Source: JAYFNU01 sp964622315 (lineage in GTDB: Bacteria; Bacillota; Clostridia; Oscillospirales; Ruminococcaceae). Taken from it: a DNA stretch of 20,243 nt. The stretch's first letter is position 1. Each line of letters opens with the position of its first letter. The translations under genes were made by a program, and so were the position numbers. This document shows positions 13,591-20,243 of this stretch, piece by piece. The stretch is from the NCBI GenBank assembly GCA_964622315.1, contig CAZUOY010000030.1, positions 1 to 20,243 on the forward strand, given 5' to 3'. Below the pieces are notes generated by a model. That model worked only from the letters and a program-made list of their open reading frames with translations. It had not been told where the DNA came from and ran no database searches.

Positions 13591-15633
13591 ATGTTTTGGA
13601 CAATATTAGCAATAATCGAGGCCATCATCTTGGTCGTTTTAGCTGTGGTGCTTTTAACCAGCAGTCTTTCGCACCGAATGATAATGAAAAAGGCGTCGCT
13701 TATTGTAAAGGGTCAGCTCAATGTTGAGGATATCCTTGTTCTCGGCAAAAAGGGAAGCTCAGCCGTTATTGCGAGCGCGTTCAACTCGATAAAGAGCAAT
13801 CTTTTGACCTTCATTGAGGAAACTAAGGGCAACGTGGTTACCCTTTCAGACGCGACGGAGGTGCTTTCAAAAAGCGTCGTTGCCAACCAGTCAGGTAATG
13901 AACAGATAGCGGGCGGCGTTACGACGGTTGTCGGCAAGGTTAACGAACAGCTTGACCTTGTTAAGACAAACCTTGAGGTTATTGAAGCAAATAACGCACA
14001 GATGCAGGAAATAGATTGCTCCGCCAACAAGATTAAAGAGCTTTTGGACGACACCGTTGAGGTCAGCGAAAAGGGTCTTGAAAATCTTGGCGACTATGAA
14101 AACGATATTGAAGCAATCTCGAAGGAGCTGGAAAAGAGCAACGAGCTTCTGACCCAGTTTAACGAGGACATTAAGAGTATTAAGGGCGTAAGCGACCTTA
14201 TTATTGGCATAAACAATCAGCTTCGTCTTCTTGCCATCAACGCCTCGATTGAAGCGGCGCGCGCAGGGCAGGTTGGCAAGGGCTTCGAGGTTGTTGCGCA
14301 GGAAATGAAGGAGATGTCCGACAGAACCGACCAGGGAATGGAGGAGATTACAAAGATAGTCGAATCCATAATTGAAAGCAGTAAGGACGTTAACGGAAGT
14401 ATAAAGACCTGCGAGGATACCTTCATTCAGAGTAATGAAACCTTCCGCGAGGTGAGCAATTCCTTCCAGACAATAACCCAGCAGTCCTCTGAAATACAGG
14501 AGGGTATAAACGAGATATCCTCAAAAATCGACAACATTACCAATAACCTCGACGCGAGCAAGGAGCAGGCGGCTCAGCTGCTTGACGCTTCTCAATTAAT
14601 AAGCAACAGCACTCACGAGATAGCCGCGGCGTCCGAAGAAACCGCCGCGGAATCAATGCACATCAGCGAAAACGTGGATAACCTAAGCGGTATGCTTTCG
14701 GGTATTCAAAACCTCTTGAAGCAATTTAACACCGCCGTTGTACCCGCAGAGGGCGGCTACGACAGAAAGGTGAAGATAGCCTTCCTCAGTATGCTGGACA
14801 ACGATTTCTGGTACGGCGTGCGTCGCGGCGTTTTCTACGCGCAAAAGGAGCTTGCCGACACGAAGGCTGTTGTTGATTATCTCCCCTTCTTTACCGTAGG
14901 CGAGGAGCGAGACAAACAGGTTAAAGACCAAATTCTTGAGTGCATTAACCAAAAGGTTGACGGCATAATTCTTCCCGGCTTCCTTGACGGCGGCAACGAA
15001 TATCTTGCAAAAGCCATCAGCGAGGGCATTAAGGTAATAGCTTTTAACTGCGACTGCAGTCCCGACATTAAGCGACTTGCCTGCTTCAGCCCGAACAGCC
15101 GTGAAGCGGGTGCGCTTGCGGCAGAGTCTATGCAGAAGGCTTTGGGCAGACACGGAAAGATAGCTGTTATGACGGGTCCTTTATCTATCGGCGTTAACCG
15201 CGAGCGTAAGGACAGCTTCTTAAAGAAGTTAAGCTCCTATAAGGGTCTTCGCGTGGTGTCTGACATAAGCGTTGAGGACGACGCGGACGACGTTTACCGC
15301 AAGACAGTAAGCTGCCTTGAAAGCCGACCTGACATTGACGCTATCTACATAACGACCGGTATGGCTATTTCGGCGGCAAAGGCTGTCGAGGACCTTGGTC
15401 TTGAGGGCAGAGTCTGCGTAGTTGGCTTTGACCATAACCAAGAGATTTTCTCTTATATCAAGAAGGGTATTATCGCCGCGGCGATAGGACAAGACCCGTT
15501 TGGACAGGGTCACGACCCGATAATTTGGATGTACAATCTGCTTGTAACCGGCGACGCGCTGCCAAAGGAATTTATGCCCTGCCGCTTATCGGTGGTTAAC
15601 AAATCAAACGTGGAAAATCTTTTGGAAGCGTAG
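13591..15633 (+). CDS. Chemoreceptor fused to a C-terminal periplasmic-binding-protein domain
   Basis: A 680-residue multidomain protein. Residues about 2-24 form one transmembrane helix. Residues 30-80 look like a HAMP-type linker (VKGQLNVE to IASAFNSIKSNLLTFIEET). A long coiled-coil signalling hairpin spans about 80-380, with the conserved tip (GINNQLRLLAINASIEAARAG and GKGFEVVAQEMKEMSDRT, 206-246) that contacts CheA and CheW, and a methylation-like AASEETAAES (346-355). Residues 393-680 form a complete Peripla_BP_4/LacI-type sugar-binding fold (KIAFLSMLDNDFWYGVRRG, QVDGII-type strand at 456-461, KVIAFNCD, GKIAVMTGP, NRERKDSF, VCVVGFDHN). There is no periplasmic sensor loop and no second membrane segment, so the binding domain should face the cytoplasm. 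GGGAG at 13576-13580 is the ribosome binding site. Ordinary chemoreceptors sense outside with an N-terminal domain, so this order is unusual. Ligand unknown; presumably a sugar. Confidence 0.92.
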   Translation: MFWTILAIIEAIILVVLAVVLLTSSLSHRMIMKKASLIVKGQLNVEDILVLGKKGSSAVIASAFNSIKSNLLTFIEETKGNVVTLSDATEVLSKSVVANQSGNEQIAGGVTTVVGKVNEQLDLVKTNLEVIEANNAQMQEIDCSANKIKELLDDTVEVSEKGLENLGDYENDIEAISKELEKSNELLTQFNEDIKSIKGVSDLIIGINNQLRLLAINASIEAARAGQVGKGFEVVAQEMKEMSDRTDQGMEEITKIVESIIESSKDVNGSIKTCEDTFIQSNETFREVSNSFQTITQQSSEIQEGINEISSKIDNITNNLDASKEQAAQLLDASQLISNSTHEIAAASEETAAESMHISENVDNLSGMLSGIQNLLKQFNTAVVPAEGGYDRKVKIAFLSMLDNDFWYGVRRGVFYAQKELADTKAVVDYLPFFTVGEERDKQVKDQILECINQKVDGIILPGFLDGGNEYLAKAISEGIKVIAFNCDCSPDIKRLACFSPNSREAGALAAESMQKALGRHGKIAVMTGPLSIGVNRERKDSFLKKLSSYKGLRVVSDISVEDDADDVYRKTVSCLESRPDIDAIYITTGMAISAAKAVEDLGLEGRVCVVGFDHNQEIFSYIKKGIIAAAIGQDPFGQGHDPIIWMYNLLVTGDALPKEFMPCRLSVVNKSNVENLLEA

Positions 15634-15682
15634 TTGTTCCTTAGACGAAAAGCTGAGAATTATAATTTCGATACAATATTTA

Positions 15683-15714
15683 AAGCCCCTCGCGAACCGC
15701 GAGGGGCTTGGCTT
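15683..15714. terminator. Strong bidirectional terminator between the receptor gene and sufB
   Basis: A perfect 12-bp stem AAGCCCCTCGCG / CGCGAGGGGCTT (15683-15694 and 15698-15709) with loop AAC. It lies between two convergent genes and can serve both; T-runs are modest on each side (GGCTTTT on plus, TTTAAATATT on minus). Confidence 0.88.
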
Positions 15715-15734
15715 TTACTCTGTTTTGTTTGTTT

Positions 15735-16664
15735 CTAAGCAAGGAAGCCCTTTAGTATTCTGTCCTCCGCTTCCTCCTCGGTAAGGCCGAGCGTTTGAAG
15801 CTTTAAGAGCTGTTCGCCCGCAATTCGTCCTATCGCCGCCTCGTGTATTAGCTGAGCGTCGGTGCAGTTTGCCGCTATCTCTGGAACGGCGTGTATCTTA
15901 GCTTCGTCCATTATAATCGAGTCGCACTGTACATGACCGAAGCAACGCGCGTTTCCTTCAACACAAGGACAGAACCTTTGAACCGAGGCGTTCTTCGCCA
16001 CGCTTCGCGAGATTACCCTTCCCTTAGAGTCTTCCCCGTCAAGAATAATATGCATATCCGATTCCGCCGCTTGCGTTCCGTGGGTCATAAGCCTTTCGGT
16101 AACTGTTGTTTCAGCGCCCTTGCCGCAGACTATCTTTGTGTCGCGTTTGGTGGAATCAATGCCGCCTATCTGCGCGGTGTCCATGGTGAAGTGCGCGTTT
16201 TCCTCAAGATAAACAGCCGTCTGCGGGTTCATAATGTTTCCGCCTGTGCCGTCGCCCTCTCCATAGTGCTTTTCCACATACTTAACCTTTGAATTCTTTC
16301 CGACATAAAAAGTATGCACGCCGTCATGACGGCTTTCGTCACAACCGCTGTTGTGAATACCACAGCCGGCGACTATCGTAACATCACAGTCCTCGCCGAT
16401 AAAGAAGTCGTTATAAACCATCTCAGACAAGCCTGTTTTAGTGATTAAAACAGGTATATGACAGCTCTCGTTTTTAGTTCCCGCCTTTATTTTTATGTCT
16501 ATTCCCTGTTTGTCGGTCTTGGGGGCAATCTCAATGTTTTCACTACTGCTTCGTCCAAAGCAACCTGAATCTATGCGAATATTATACGCGCCCTTAGTCG
16601 GGCCGCTAATGCCCGCTATCTTTTCAAGCAGCCCCGCGTTCAGGGCGTCCATTACTTCACTCAT
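15735..16664 (-). CDS. sufB: SufB/SufD-family Fe-S scaffold protein (SmsB type)
   Basis: A 309-residue SufB/SufD-fold protein, shorter than E. coli SufB (about 495) and made mainly of the beta-helix core plus the C-terminal helical domain. The C-terminal part is typical: IHAVPEIAANCTDAQLIHEA with Cys267, His274 and Glu275, then GRIAGEQLLKLQTLGLTEEEAEDRILKGFL. It is rich in Cys (including Cys101, Cys108, Cys232, Cys234, Cys241, Cys247). With SufC it would form the scaffold on which Fe-S clusters are assembled. The start overlaps the sufC stop by 4 bp (ATGA), with GGAGG just upstream inside sufC. The compact length and two-gene layout fit the minimal SMS (SufBC) system of anaerobes and archaea. 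Confidence 0.9.
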   Translation of the reverse strand: MSEVMDALNAGLLEKIAGISGPTKGAYNIRIDSGCFGRSSSENIEIAPKTDKQGIDIKIKAGTKNESCHIPVLITKTGLSEMVYNDFFIGEDCDVTIVAGCGIHNSGCDESRHDGVHTFYVGKNSKVKYVEKHYGEGDGTGGNIMNPQTAVYLEENAHFTMDTAQIGGIDSTKRDTKIVCGKGAETTVTERLMTHGTQAAESDMHIILDGEDSKGRVISRSVAKNASVQRFCPCVEGNARCFGHVQCDSIIMDEAKIHAVPEIAANCTDAQLIHEAAIGRIAGEQLLKLQTLGLTEEEAEDRILKGFLA

Positions 16665-17398
16665 CTTGACGCCTCCTTATTGATTATCGGGCAGCAGCTT
16701 GTGGTATCGGCTACTATCATCGGGAATATCTCCTCGGTTGTGCCTTTATGCGCAATTTCTCCGCCGGAAATAACTATAATCTCGTCGGCAAGGCGAATTA
16801 TCCGCTCTTGATGCGAAATTATTATCATAGTAGAGCTTCGCTTTGCGTGAATCTGCTCAAAGGTCTCGGTAAGCCTCGCAAAGCTCCAAAGGTCAATTCC
16901 CGCCTCAGGCTCGTCAAAAATCATCAGACCGCTGTTACGCGCAAGTATGGTCGCAATCTCTATACGTTTAACTTCGCCGCCCGAAAGGCTTGCGTCCACC
17001 TCGCGCTCAAGATAATCGTTAGCGCAAAGCCCCACCTCGGTAAGATACGAGCACGCCTCACCCTTGCCGAGTGTTTCGTTGCCCGATGCCATACAAAGAA
17101 GGTCGCGAACCTTAAGCCCCTTGAAACGCGGAGGCTGCTGAAAGCCGTAGCTAATTCCCTTCCTTGCTCTTTCGGTTATTCCAAGCGCTGTTACGTCTTC
17201 GCCGTTCCATATGACGCTGCCTGACGTAGGCGCGACAAGCCCCATAATTATCTTTGCGAGGGTGGTCTTGCCGCCGCCGTTTGGGCCCGTAAACACAATA
17301 AGCTTACCGTCGCCCACAGTAAGACTTACGTCCTTTATTATTTCGGTTTCGCCAGCCTCGCCTTCAACGCGAAAACCGATATTCTTTAGTTCCAGCAT
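16661..17398 (-). CDS. sufC: SufC, ABC-type ATPase of the Fe-S assembly complex
   Basis: A 245-residue soluble ATPase. Walker A is GPNGGGKTT (38-46), the Q-loop region FQQPP (86-90) has the SufC-typical double proline, the signature is LSGGE (138-142), Walker B is LMIFDEPEAGID (158-169; SufC proteins carry this EAGID ending) and the switch His is His196 (IISHQERI). It drives conformational change in the SufB scaffold. Start ATG at 17398 has an AAGGAAAGGAAG purine-rich site. First gene of a two-gene operon with sufB; no sufS, sufU or Rrf2-type regulator gene is adjacent. Confidence 0.95.
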   Translation of the reverse strand: MLELKNIGFRVEGEAGETEIIKDVSLTVGDGKLIVFTGPNGGGKTTLAKIIMGLVAPTSGSVIWNGEDVTALGITERARKGISYGFQQPPRFKGLKVRDLLCMASGNETLGKGEACSYLTEVGLCANDYLEREVDASLSGGEVKRIEIATILARNSGLMIFDEPEAGIDLWSFARLTETFEQIHAKRSSTMIIISHQERIIRLADEIIVISGGEIAHKGTTEEIFPMIVADTTSCCPIINKEASR

Positions 17399-17428
17399 AA
17401 ATAATATCTTCCTTTCCTTGCTTTTACT

Positions 17429-17437
17429 ATTGTATCA
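17429..17437 (-). promoter_or_regulatory. Extended -10 promoter of sufCB
   Basis: On the minus strand TGATACAAT (TG-N-TACAAT) forms an extended -10 with the -10 hexamer at 17429-17434, about 31 bp upstream of the sufC start. No good -35 is visible at 17 bp, which is common for extended -10 promoters. Confidence 0.55.
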
Positions 17438-17510
17438 CATTTTTTCCGTTTTTTCCTTAGTATCGCTATCTTTTACATATTTGTAACCGTAAGCGTCGCT
17501 GTCGTTTTTG

Positions 17511-17539
17511 TAGATAAACTTATTCTTCTGTGTTATAAT
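17511..17539 (+). promoter_or_regulatory. Promoter of the DUF2461 gene
   Basis: TAGATA (17511-17516), a 17-bp spacer and TATAAT (17534-17539), the latter preceded by TG-T to make an extended -10 (TGTTATAAT). It diverges from the sufCB promoter. Confidence 0.65.
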
Positions 17540-17571
17540 AGCATTAATAATTTTCAAGGAAGACTGACGTT

Positions 17572-18249
17572 ATGTTTAACGGATTTTCACAGAAGACAAT
17601 AGATTTTATGTGGGGCATTCGCCTCAATAACAACCGTGAATGGTTCACGGAGCATAAGGACGAATATCACAGCGACCTTGAAGCGCCTATGAGAGAACTC
17701 GCCGAGGAGGTTGCAAAAGGGTTCGCTAAGAAGCAACCAAAACTCGGACTTGAGCTTCATATATCACGTATCTACCGAGACGCAAGACGTCTTTTCGGCA
17801 ATGGGCCGTATAAGGACCACCTTTGGTTTACCCTTAGAAAGGTGACGCTTGAGTGGACGGACAAGCCTGTCTTTTGGTTTGAGCTTGGTCCCGAAAACCT
17901 CTCATACGGCGTGGGATACTACCAAGCGGCGCCGATAACGATGCAAAAGCACCGCGCAAGGATAGACAAAGACCCCTCGGCATTAAAAAGGCTTTCTAAG
18001 GCACTTGCGTCGCAAAACGAATTCATTCTCGAAGGAGAAAGCTATAAGAAACCGAAGTGTGACGACAAAGCGCCTCTTAGCGAATGGTACAACCTAAAAA
18101 GCTTTTCGCTTATTCATACGGAGAATCTCTCTGCGGATATCTTTTCTCCGACGCTTGCTGAAAGAATAGTTAAGGGCTTCGATTTTCTCACGCCCTTTTA
18201 CAGCTATTTTGCCACCCTTGACGATGACCCCGACCCCGCATTAAAGTAA
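17572..18249 (+). CDS. DUF2461 family protein
   Basis: A 225-residue soluble protein of the DUF2461 (TIGR02453) family, function unknown. Family features seen are the start FNGFSQKTIDFMWGIRLNNN followed by REWFTEHKDEY, the segment HISRIYRDARRLFGNGPYKDHLWF, and FWFELGPENLSYGVGYY. Length is normal for the family. The ATG at 17572 has AAGGA at 17556-17560. It stands alone between its own promoter and a strong terminator. Nothing in the neighbourhood suggests a role. Confidence 0.88.
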   Translation: MFNGFSQKTIDFMWGIRLNNNREWFTEHKDEYHSDLEAPMRELAEEVAKGFAKKQPKLGLELHISRIYRDARRLFGNGPYKDHLWFTLRKVTLEWTDKPVFWFELGPENLSYGVGYYQAAPITMQKHRARIDKDPSALKRLSKALASQNEFILEGESYKKPKCDDKAPLSEWYNLKSFSLIHTENLSADIFSPTLAERIVKGFDFLTPFYSYFATLDDDPDPALK

Positions 18250-18253
18250 AGCT

Positions 18254-18283
18254 AAAGCGAGCCGTAAGGCTCGCTTTTAATTT
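18254..18283. terminator. Bidirectional terminator between the DUF2461 gene and rmuC
   Basis: A perfect 10-bp stem AAAGCGAGCC / GGCTCGCTTT (18254-18263 and 18268-18277) with tetraloop GTAA, followed on plus by TTAATTTT. It sits between two convergent genes and probably ends both transcripts. Confidence 0.9.
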
Positions 18284-18284
18284 T

Positions 18285-19574
18285 CTATTCCGTGAGCGAC
18301 GGAATATCCGTCGACTCTATTCCGCCTGCGACCGAGGATACGTCCTTTAGCTTTTTCTGTATCTGGCGCGTTCGCACGCCAACGAGCTTGTCAAGCTCGT
18401 CGTTCGCTTGATTTAACCTTTGCTGTGTTACCGAAAGCACCCCGGCAAAGTTGTCAAACTCGGTCTTCACGCCGCCGAGCACCTTCCAAACCTCACCTGA
18501 GCGTTTCTGAATAGCGAGCGTTTTAAAGCCCATCTGTAAGCTGTTTAACAGCGCGGACATTGTTGTGGGCCCCGCAATGCTGATTTTGTAGTCGCGCTGA
18601 AGCGTTTCCACGAGTCCGCGGCGCACCACCTCGGCATACAGCCCCTCGATGGGTAAAAACATAATTGCGAAATCCGTAGTGTTCGGAGGGTCGATGTATT
18701 TGTCGCGAATATCCTTCGCGCAACCTTTAATTCGCGTGTCAAGCTGTTTTGCGGCTTGCTCAATCGCGGCGGTGTCGCCCGCCTCGTACGCGTCCACAAG
18801 CATAGAATACATATCAAGGGGAAATTTTGCGTCTATCGGAAGATAGGTTATGCTTCCGTCCTCGCTCGGAAGCTTCACGGCGTATTCAACCACGTCACGG
18901 CTGCCCGGTTTGGTCGCGATATTCGTGTCGTACTGCTCAGGCGACATCATCTGCTCAAGTATTGCGCCGAGCTGAATCTCTCCGAGTATTCCGCGGGTTT
19001 TTACATTGCTTAATACCTTCTTCAAATCTCCCACACCCGAGGCGAGCGTCTGCATCTCTCCTAAGCCCTTATATACCTGCTCCAACCGTTCGCTTACAAG
19101 CTTAAAGGATTGCCCAATCTTGTCTTCAAGCGTCTTTTGGAGCTTTTCGTCCACCGTCTCACGCATCTGTTCAAGCTTTTTGCTGTTGTCCTCCTGAAGC
19201 GCGGCGAGACGTCGCTCCATGGTTGTTCTTATGTTGTCGAGTCTCTGTTCGCTTTGCACTGAAAACGCGCCGAAGCGCTTGTCTATTGCGCCGAGGTTGT
19301 CCGCAATACTCTTTGTCAGCGCGTCGAGCTTTGCGTCCTCACGCTGAAAAGCGTTCTGTTGAGAAGTATTTAGGAGCTCAGCCATATTATTTATTGTTTG
19401 AGACAGCTCGGTTCGCGAGGCACGCTGTTCAACGAGCACCTCGCCGCGAAGCTTCTCAAGTATCGTCGAGTAGTCGTTCTTCTTCGAGCCGCGAACAAGC
19501 ATAACAACAGCCAGCGCCAGAGAGAGCGCTGAAAGCCCTGTAATTATTAACAGCATTATTTCAACCTTTGACAT
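18285..19574 (-). CDS. rmuC: RmuC family protein
   Basis: A 429-residue protein of the RmuC family, linked in E. coli to limiting DNA rearrangement at inverted repeats and carrying a restriction-endonuclease-like fold. An N-terminal membrane anchor (about 6-27) is followed by a long coiled coil (about 35-190, with many Gln, Glu and Arg, including LDALTKSIADNLGAIDKRFG), then the conserved RmuC domain: TRGILGEIQLGAILEQMM, PIDAKFPLDMY, IRDKYIDPPNTTDFAIMFLP and AGPTTMSALLNSLQMGF. The ATG at 19574 is preferred since GGAG lies about 6 bp upstream; the longer frame to 19640 adds 22 unrelated residues that overlap the promoter. Confidence 0.92.
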   Translation of the reverse strand: MSKVEIMLLIITGLSALSLALAVVMLVRGSKKNDYSTILEKLRGEVLVEQRASRTELSQTINNMAELLNTSQQNAFQREDAKLDALTKSIADNLGAIDKRFGAFSVQSEQRLDNIRTTMERRLAALQEDNSKKLEQMRETVDEKLQKTLEDKIGQSFKLVSERLEQVYKGLGEMQTLASGVGDLKKVLSNVKTRGILGEIQLGAILEQMMSPEQYDTNIATKPGSRDVVEYAVKLPSEDGSITYLPIDAKFPLDMYSMLVDAYEAGDTAAIEQAAKQLDTRIKGCAKDIRDKYIDPPNTTDFAIMFLPIEGLYAEVVRRGLVETLQRDYKISIAGPTTMSALLNSLQMGFKTLAIQKRSGEVWKVLGGVKTEFDNFAGVLSVTQQRLNQANDELDKLVGVRTRQIQKKLKDVSSVAGGIESTDIPSLTE

Positions 19575-19616
19575 AAGCTTCTCCGTTTGTATAGTCGTTA
19601 TTTTACTACTGAAAAT

Positions 19617-19645
19617 ATCATAACATCTTTTTATCCGCAAAACAA
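19617..19645 (-). promoter_or_regulatory. Promoter of rmuC
   Basis: On the minus strand TTGTTT (19640-19645), a 17-bp spacer and TATGAT (19617-19622) lie about 43 bp before the chosen start. It supports the shorter rmuC start, since the longer open frame would begin inside this element. Confidence 0.65.
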
Positions 19646-19674
19646 TAACAGCCGAAACATTTGTTTCGGCTGTT
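19640..19674 (-). terminator. Intrinsic terminator of plsY
   Basis: A perfect 12-bp stem AACAGCCGAAAC / GTTTCGGCTGTT (19647-19658 and 19663-19674) with a 4-base loop lies 3 bp after the plsY stop. On the minus strand it is followed by ATTGTTTT. Confidence 0.87.
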
Positions 19675-19677
19675 AAT

Positions 19678-20243
19678 CTATTTTTTCTTAACGGTTAGTT
19701 TTCCTTCAGTTTTATTTATTAGCCGCTTGATATTTGTTCGGTGGTTAAAGATAATCAGAGCGCCTATAGCGAGCGCAAACAGCGTGTGAATCTGCCACTC
19801 CTCACCCGTTAAGTATCTTACGGCGAACATGACGAAGGGCAGTAGAACCGCAACGGTAACAGAGGCAAGCGATATTATCTTTGAAACGGCAAAAACAGTT
19901 CCGAATACCGCAAGCAGAATTATAAGTGCGCGCCAGTCCACAACAGCCATTATCCCAGCCGTGGTCATTACGCCCTTGCCGCCGCGGAAGTTAAAGTAAA
20001 GCGGAAGAATATGCCCCACAAGCACAAACAGCGCCGCGAACATAGTGCCGCCGCTGACCTCTAAGCCCGCCGAGGCAAATAGCGCGCGCCCGATTAGAAT
20101 GGCAGCTGCGCCCTTTAGGAAATCTCCGATTCCAGTCAGCACGCCGCATTTAACGCCGACGGCGCGAAGCACGTTGGTCATACCCGCGTTTTTACTTCCG
20201 AGCTCACGAATATCCTTACTTTCGAAAGCGCGGGTGGTAATTA
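19678..20243 (-). CDS. plsY: PlsY, glycerol-3-phosphate acyltransferase (5' end missing)
   Basis: A polytopic membrane enzyme that transfers an acyl chain from acyl-phosphate to glycerol-3-phosphate, the first step of phospholipid synthesis in most Firmicutes. The frame stays open to the right edge of the window, so the N-terminus (roughly the first 20-30 residues with the first membrane helix) is outside. Motif 1 (DIRELGSKNAGMTNVLRAVG) spans the internal ATG at 20181, proving that this ATG is not the start. Motif 2 (GHILPLYFNFRGGKG) and the C-terminal motif (IIFNHRTNIKRLINKTEGKL) are intact. In many Clostridia plsY lies between der and gpsA; those would be beyond the window. Strong terminator directly after. 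Confidence 0.96.
   Translation of the reverse strand, partial: ITTRAFESKDIRELGSKNAGMTNVLRAVGVKCGVLTGIGDFLKGAAAILIGRALFASAGLEVSGGTMFAALFVLVGHILPLYFNFRGGKGVMTTAGIMAVVDWRALIILLAVFGTVFAVSKIISLASVTVAVLLPFVMFAVRYLTGEEWQIHTLFALAIGALIIFNHRTNIKRLINKTEGKLTVKKK

Noticed and set aside
14683..15153. 156-residue minus-strand frame within the chemoreceptor fusion
   Set aside because: Shadow of the well-supported binding domain on the plus strand; composition is that of a reverse reading.
14709..15633. Separate gene for the sugar-binding domain, with the fusion as an artefact
   Set aside because: The reading frame is continuous through the junction (residues 375-395), with no stop, internal ribosome binding site or signal peptide at the domain boundary.
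20179..20181. ATG at 20181 as the start of plsY
   Set aside because: The conserved PlsY motif 1 continues in frame upstream of this ATG to the window edge, so the ATG is internal.
1..20243. CRISPR array, insertion sequence, prophage or integrative element next to the tRNA
   Set aside because: No regularly spaced repeats, transposase, integrase or attachment-site duplication of the tRNA 3' end was found.

Overview
The window looks like chromosome of a strictly anaerobic, low-to-mid GC Firmicute of the class Clostridia, probably a gut-type Oscillospirales or Lachnospirales relative. The reasons are AGGAGG-type ribosome binding sites, consensus sigma-A promoters, Firmicute-style lipoprotein signal peptides, a YesN/YesM-type two-component system, the acyl-phosphate enzyme PlsY, and a two-gene SufC-SufB iron-sulfur system of the kind found in anaerobes. 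No phage, insertion sequence, CRISPR array or conjugative gene is visible. Species cannot be named from this sequence.

Layout. 1-132: tRNA-Leu(GAG) on the minus strand with a perfect TTGACA-17-TATAAT promoter. 133-700: non-coding DNA plus a decayed lipoprotein gene that still has a good promoter. 701-3409: small accessory genes: an isochorismatase-like cysteine hydrolase (minus), a DUF3788-DUF3781 pair, a GyrI-like ligand-binding protein and a YhhN-like membrane protein. 3562-7536: an AraC-family regulator followed by three paralogous lipoproteins built of Asp-box (Ycf48-like) beta-propeller repeats. The intergenic regions before the first and second lipoproteins are related to each other, and each carries a terminator followed by a pair of CGATWWGC direct repeats exactly 21 bp apart, the geometry expected of AraC-family operators.

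7603-15714 is the most interesting part. A candidate small RNA is followed by a response regulator, a YesM-type histidine kinase and a lipoprotein resembling the galactofuranose-binding protein YtfQ, with no ABC permease or ATPase nearby. This looks like a three-component sugar-sensing system. Next come an MFS permease with its own promoter and then a 680-residue protein that joins one transmembrane segment, a HAMP-like linker and a chemoreceptor signalling hairpin to a C-terminal periplasmic-binding-protein/LacI-type sugar-binding domain. With only one membrane segment and no signal sequence before the binding domain, that domain should lie in the cytoplasm. A consistent reading, which is inference, is that the lipoprotein and kinase sense an external sugar, the MFS carrier imports it, and the fused receptor reads the internal pool and signals to the chemotaxis machinery.

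15735-17398 (minus) is sufC-sufB, the minimal SMS-type Fe-S scaffold pair, without sufS, sufU or sufD beside it. 17572-20243 holds housekeeping-type genes: a DUF2461 protein, rmuC (minus) and the 3' part of plsY (minus), which runs off the right end. Strong hairpin terminators separate most of these transcription units.
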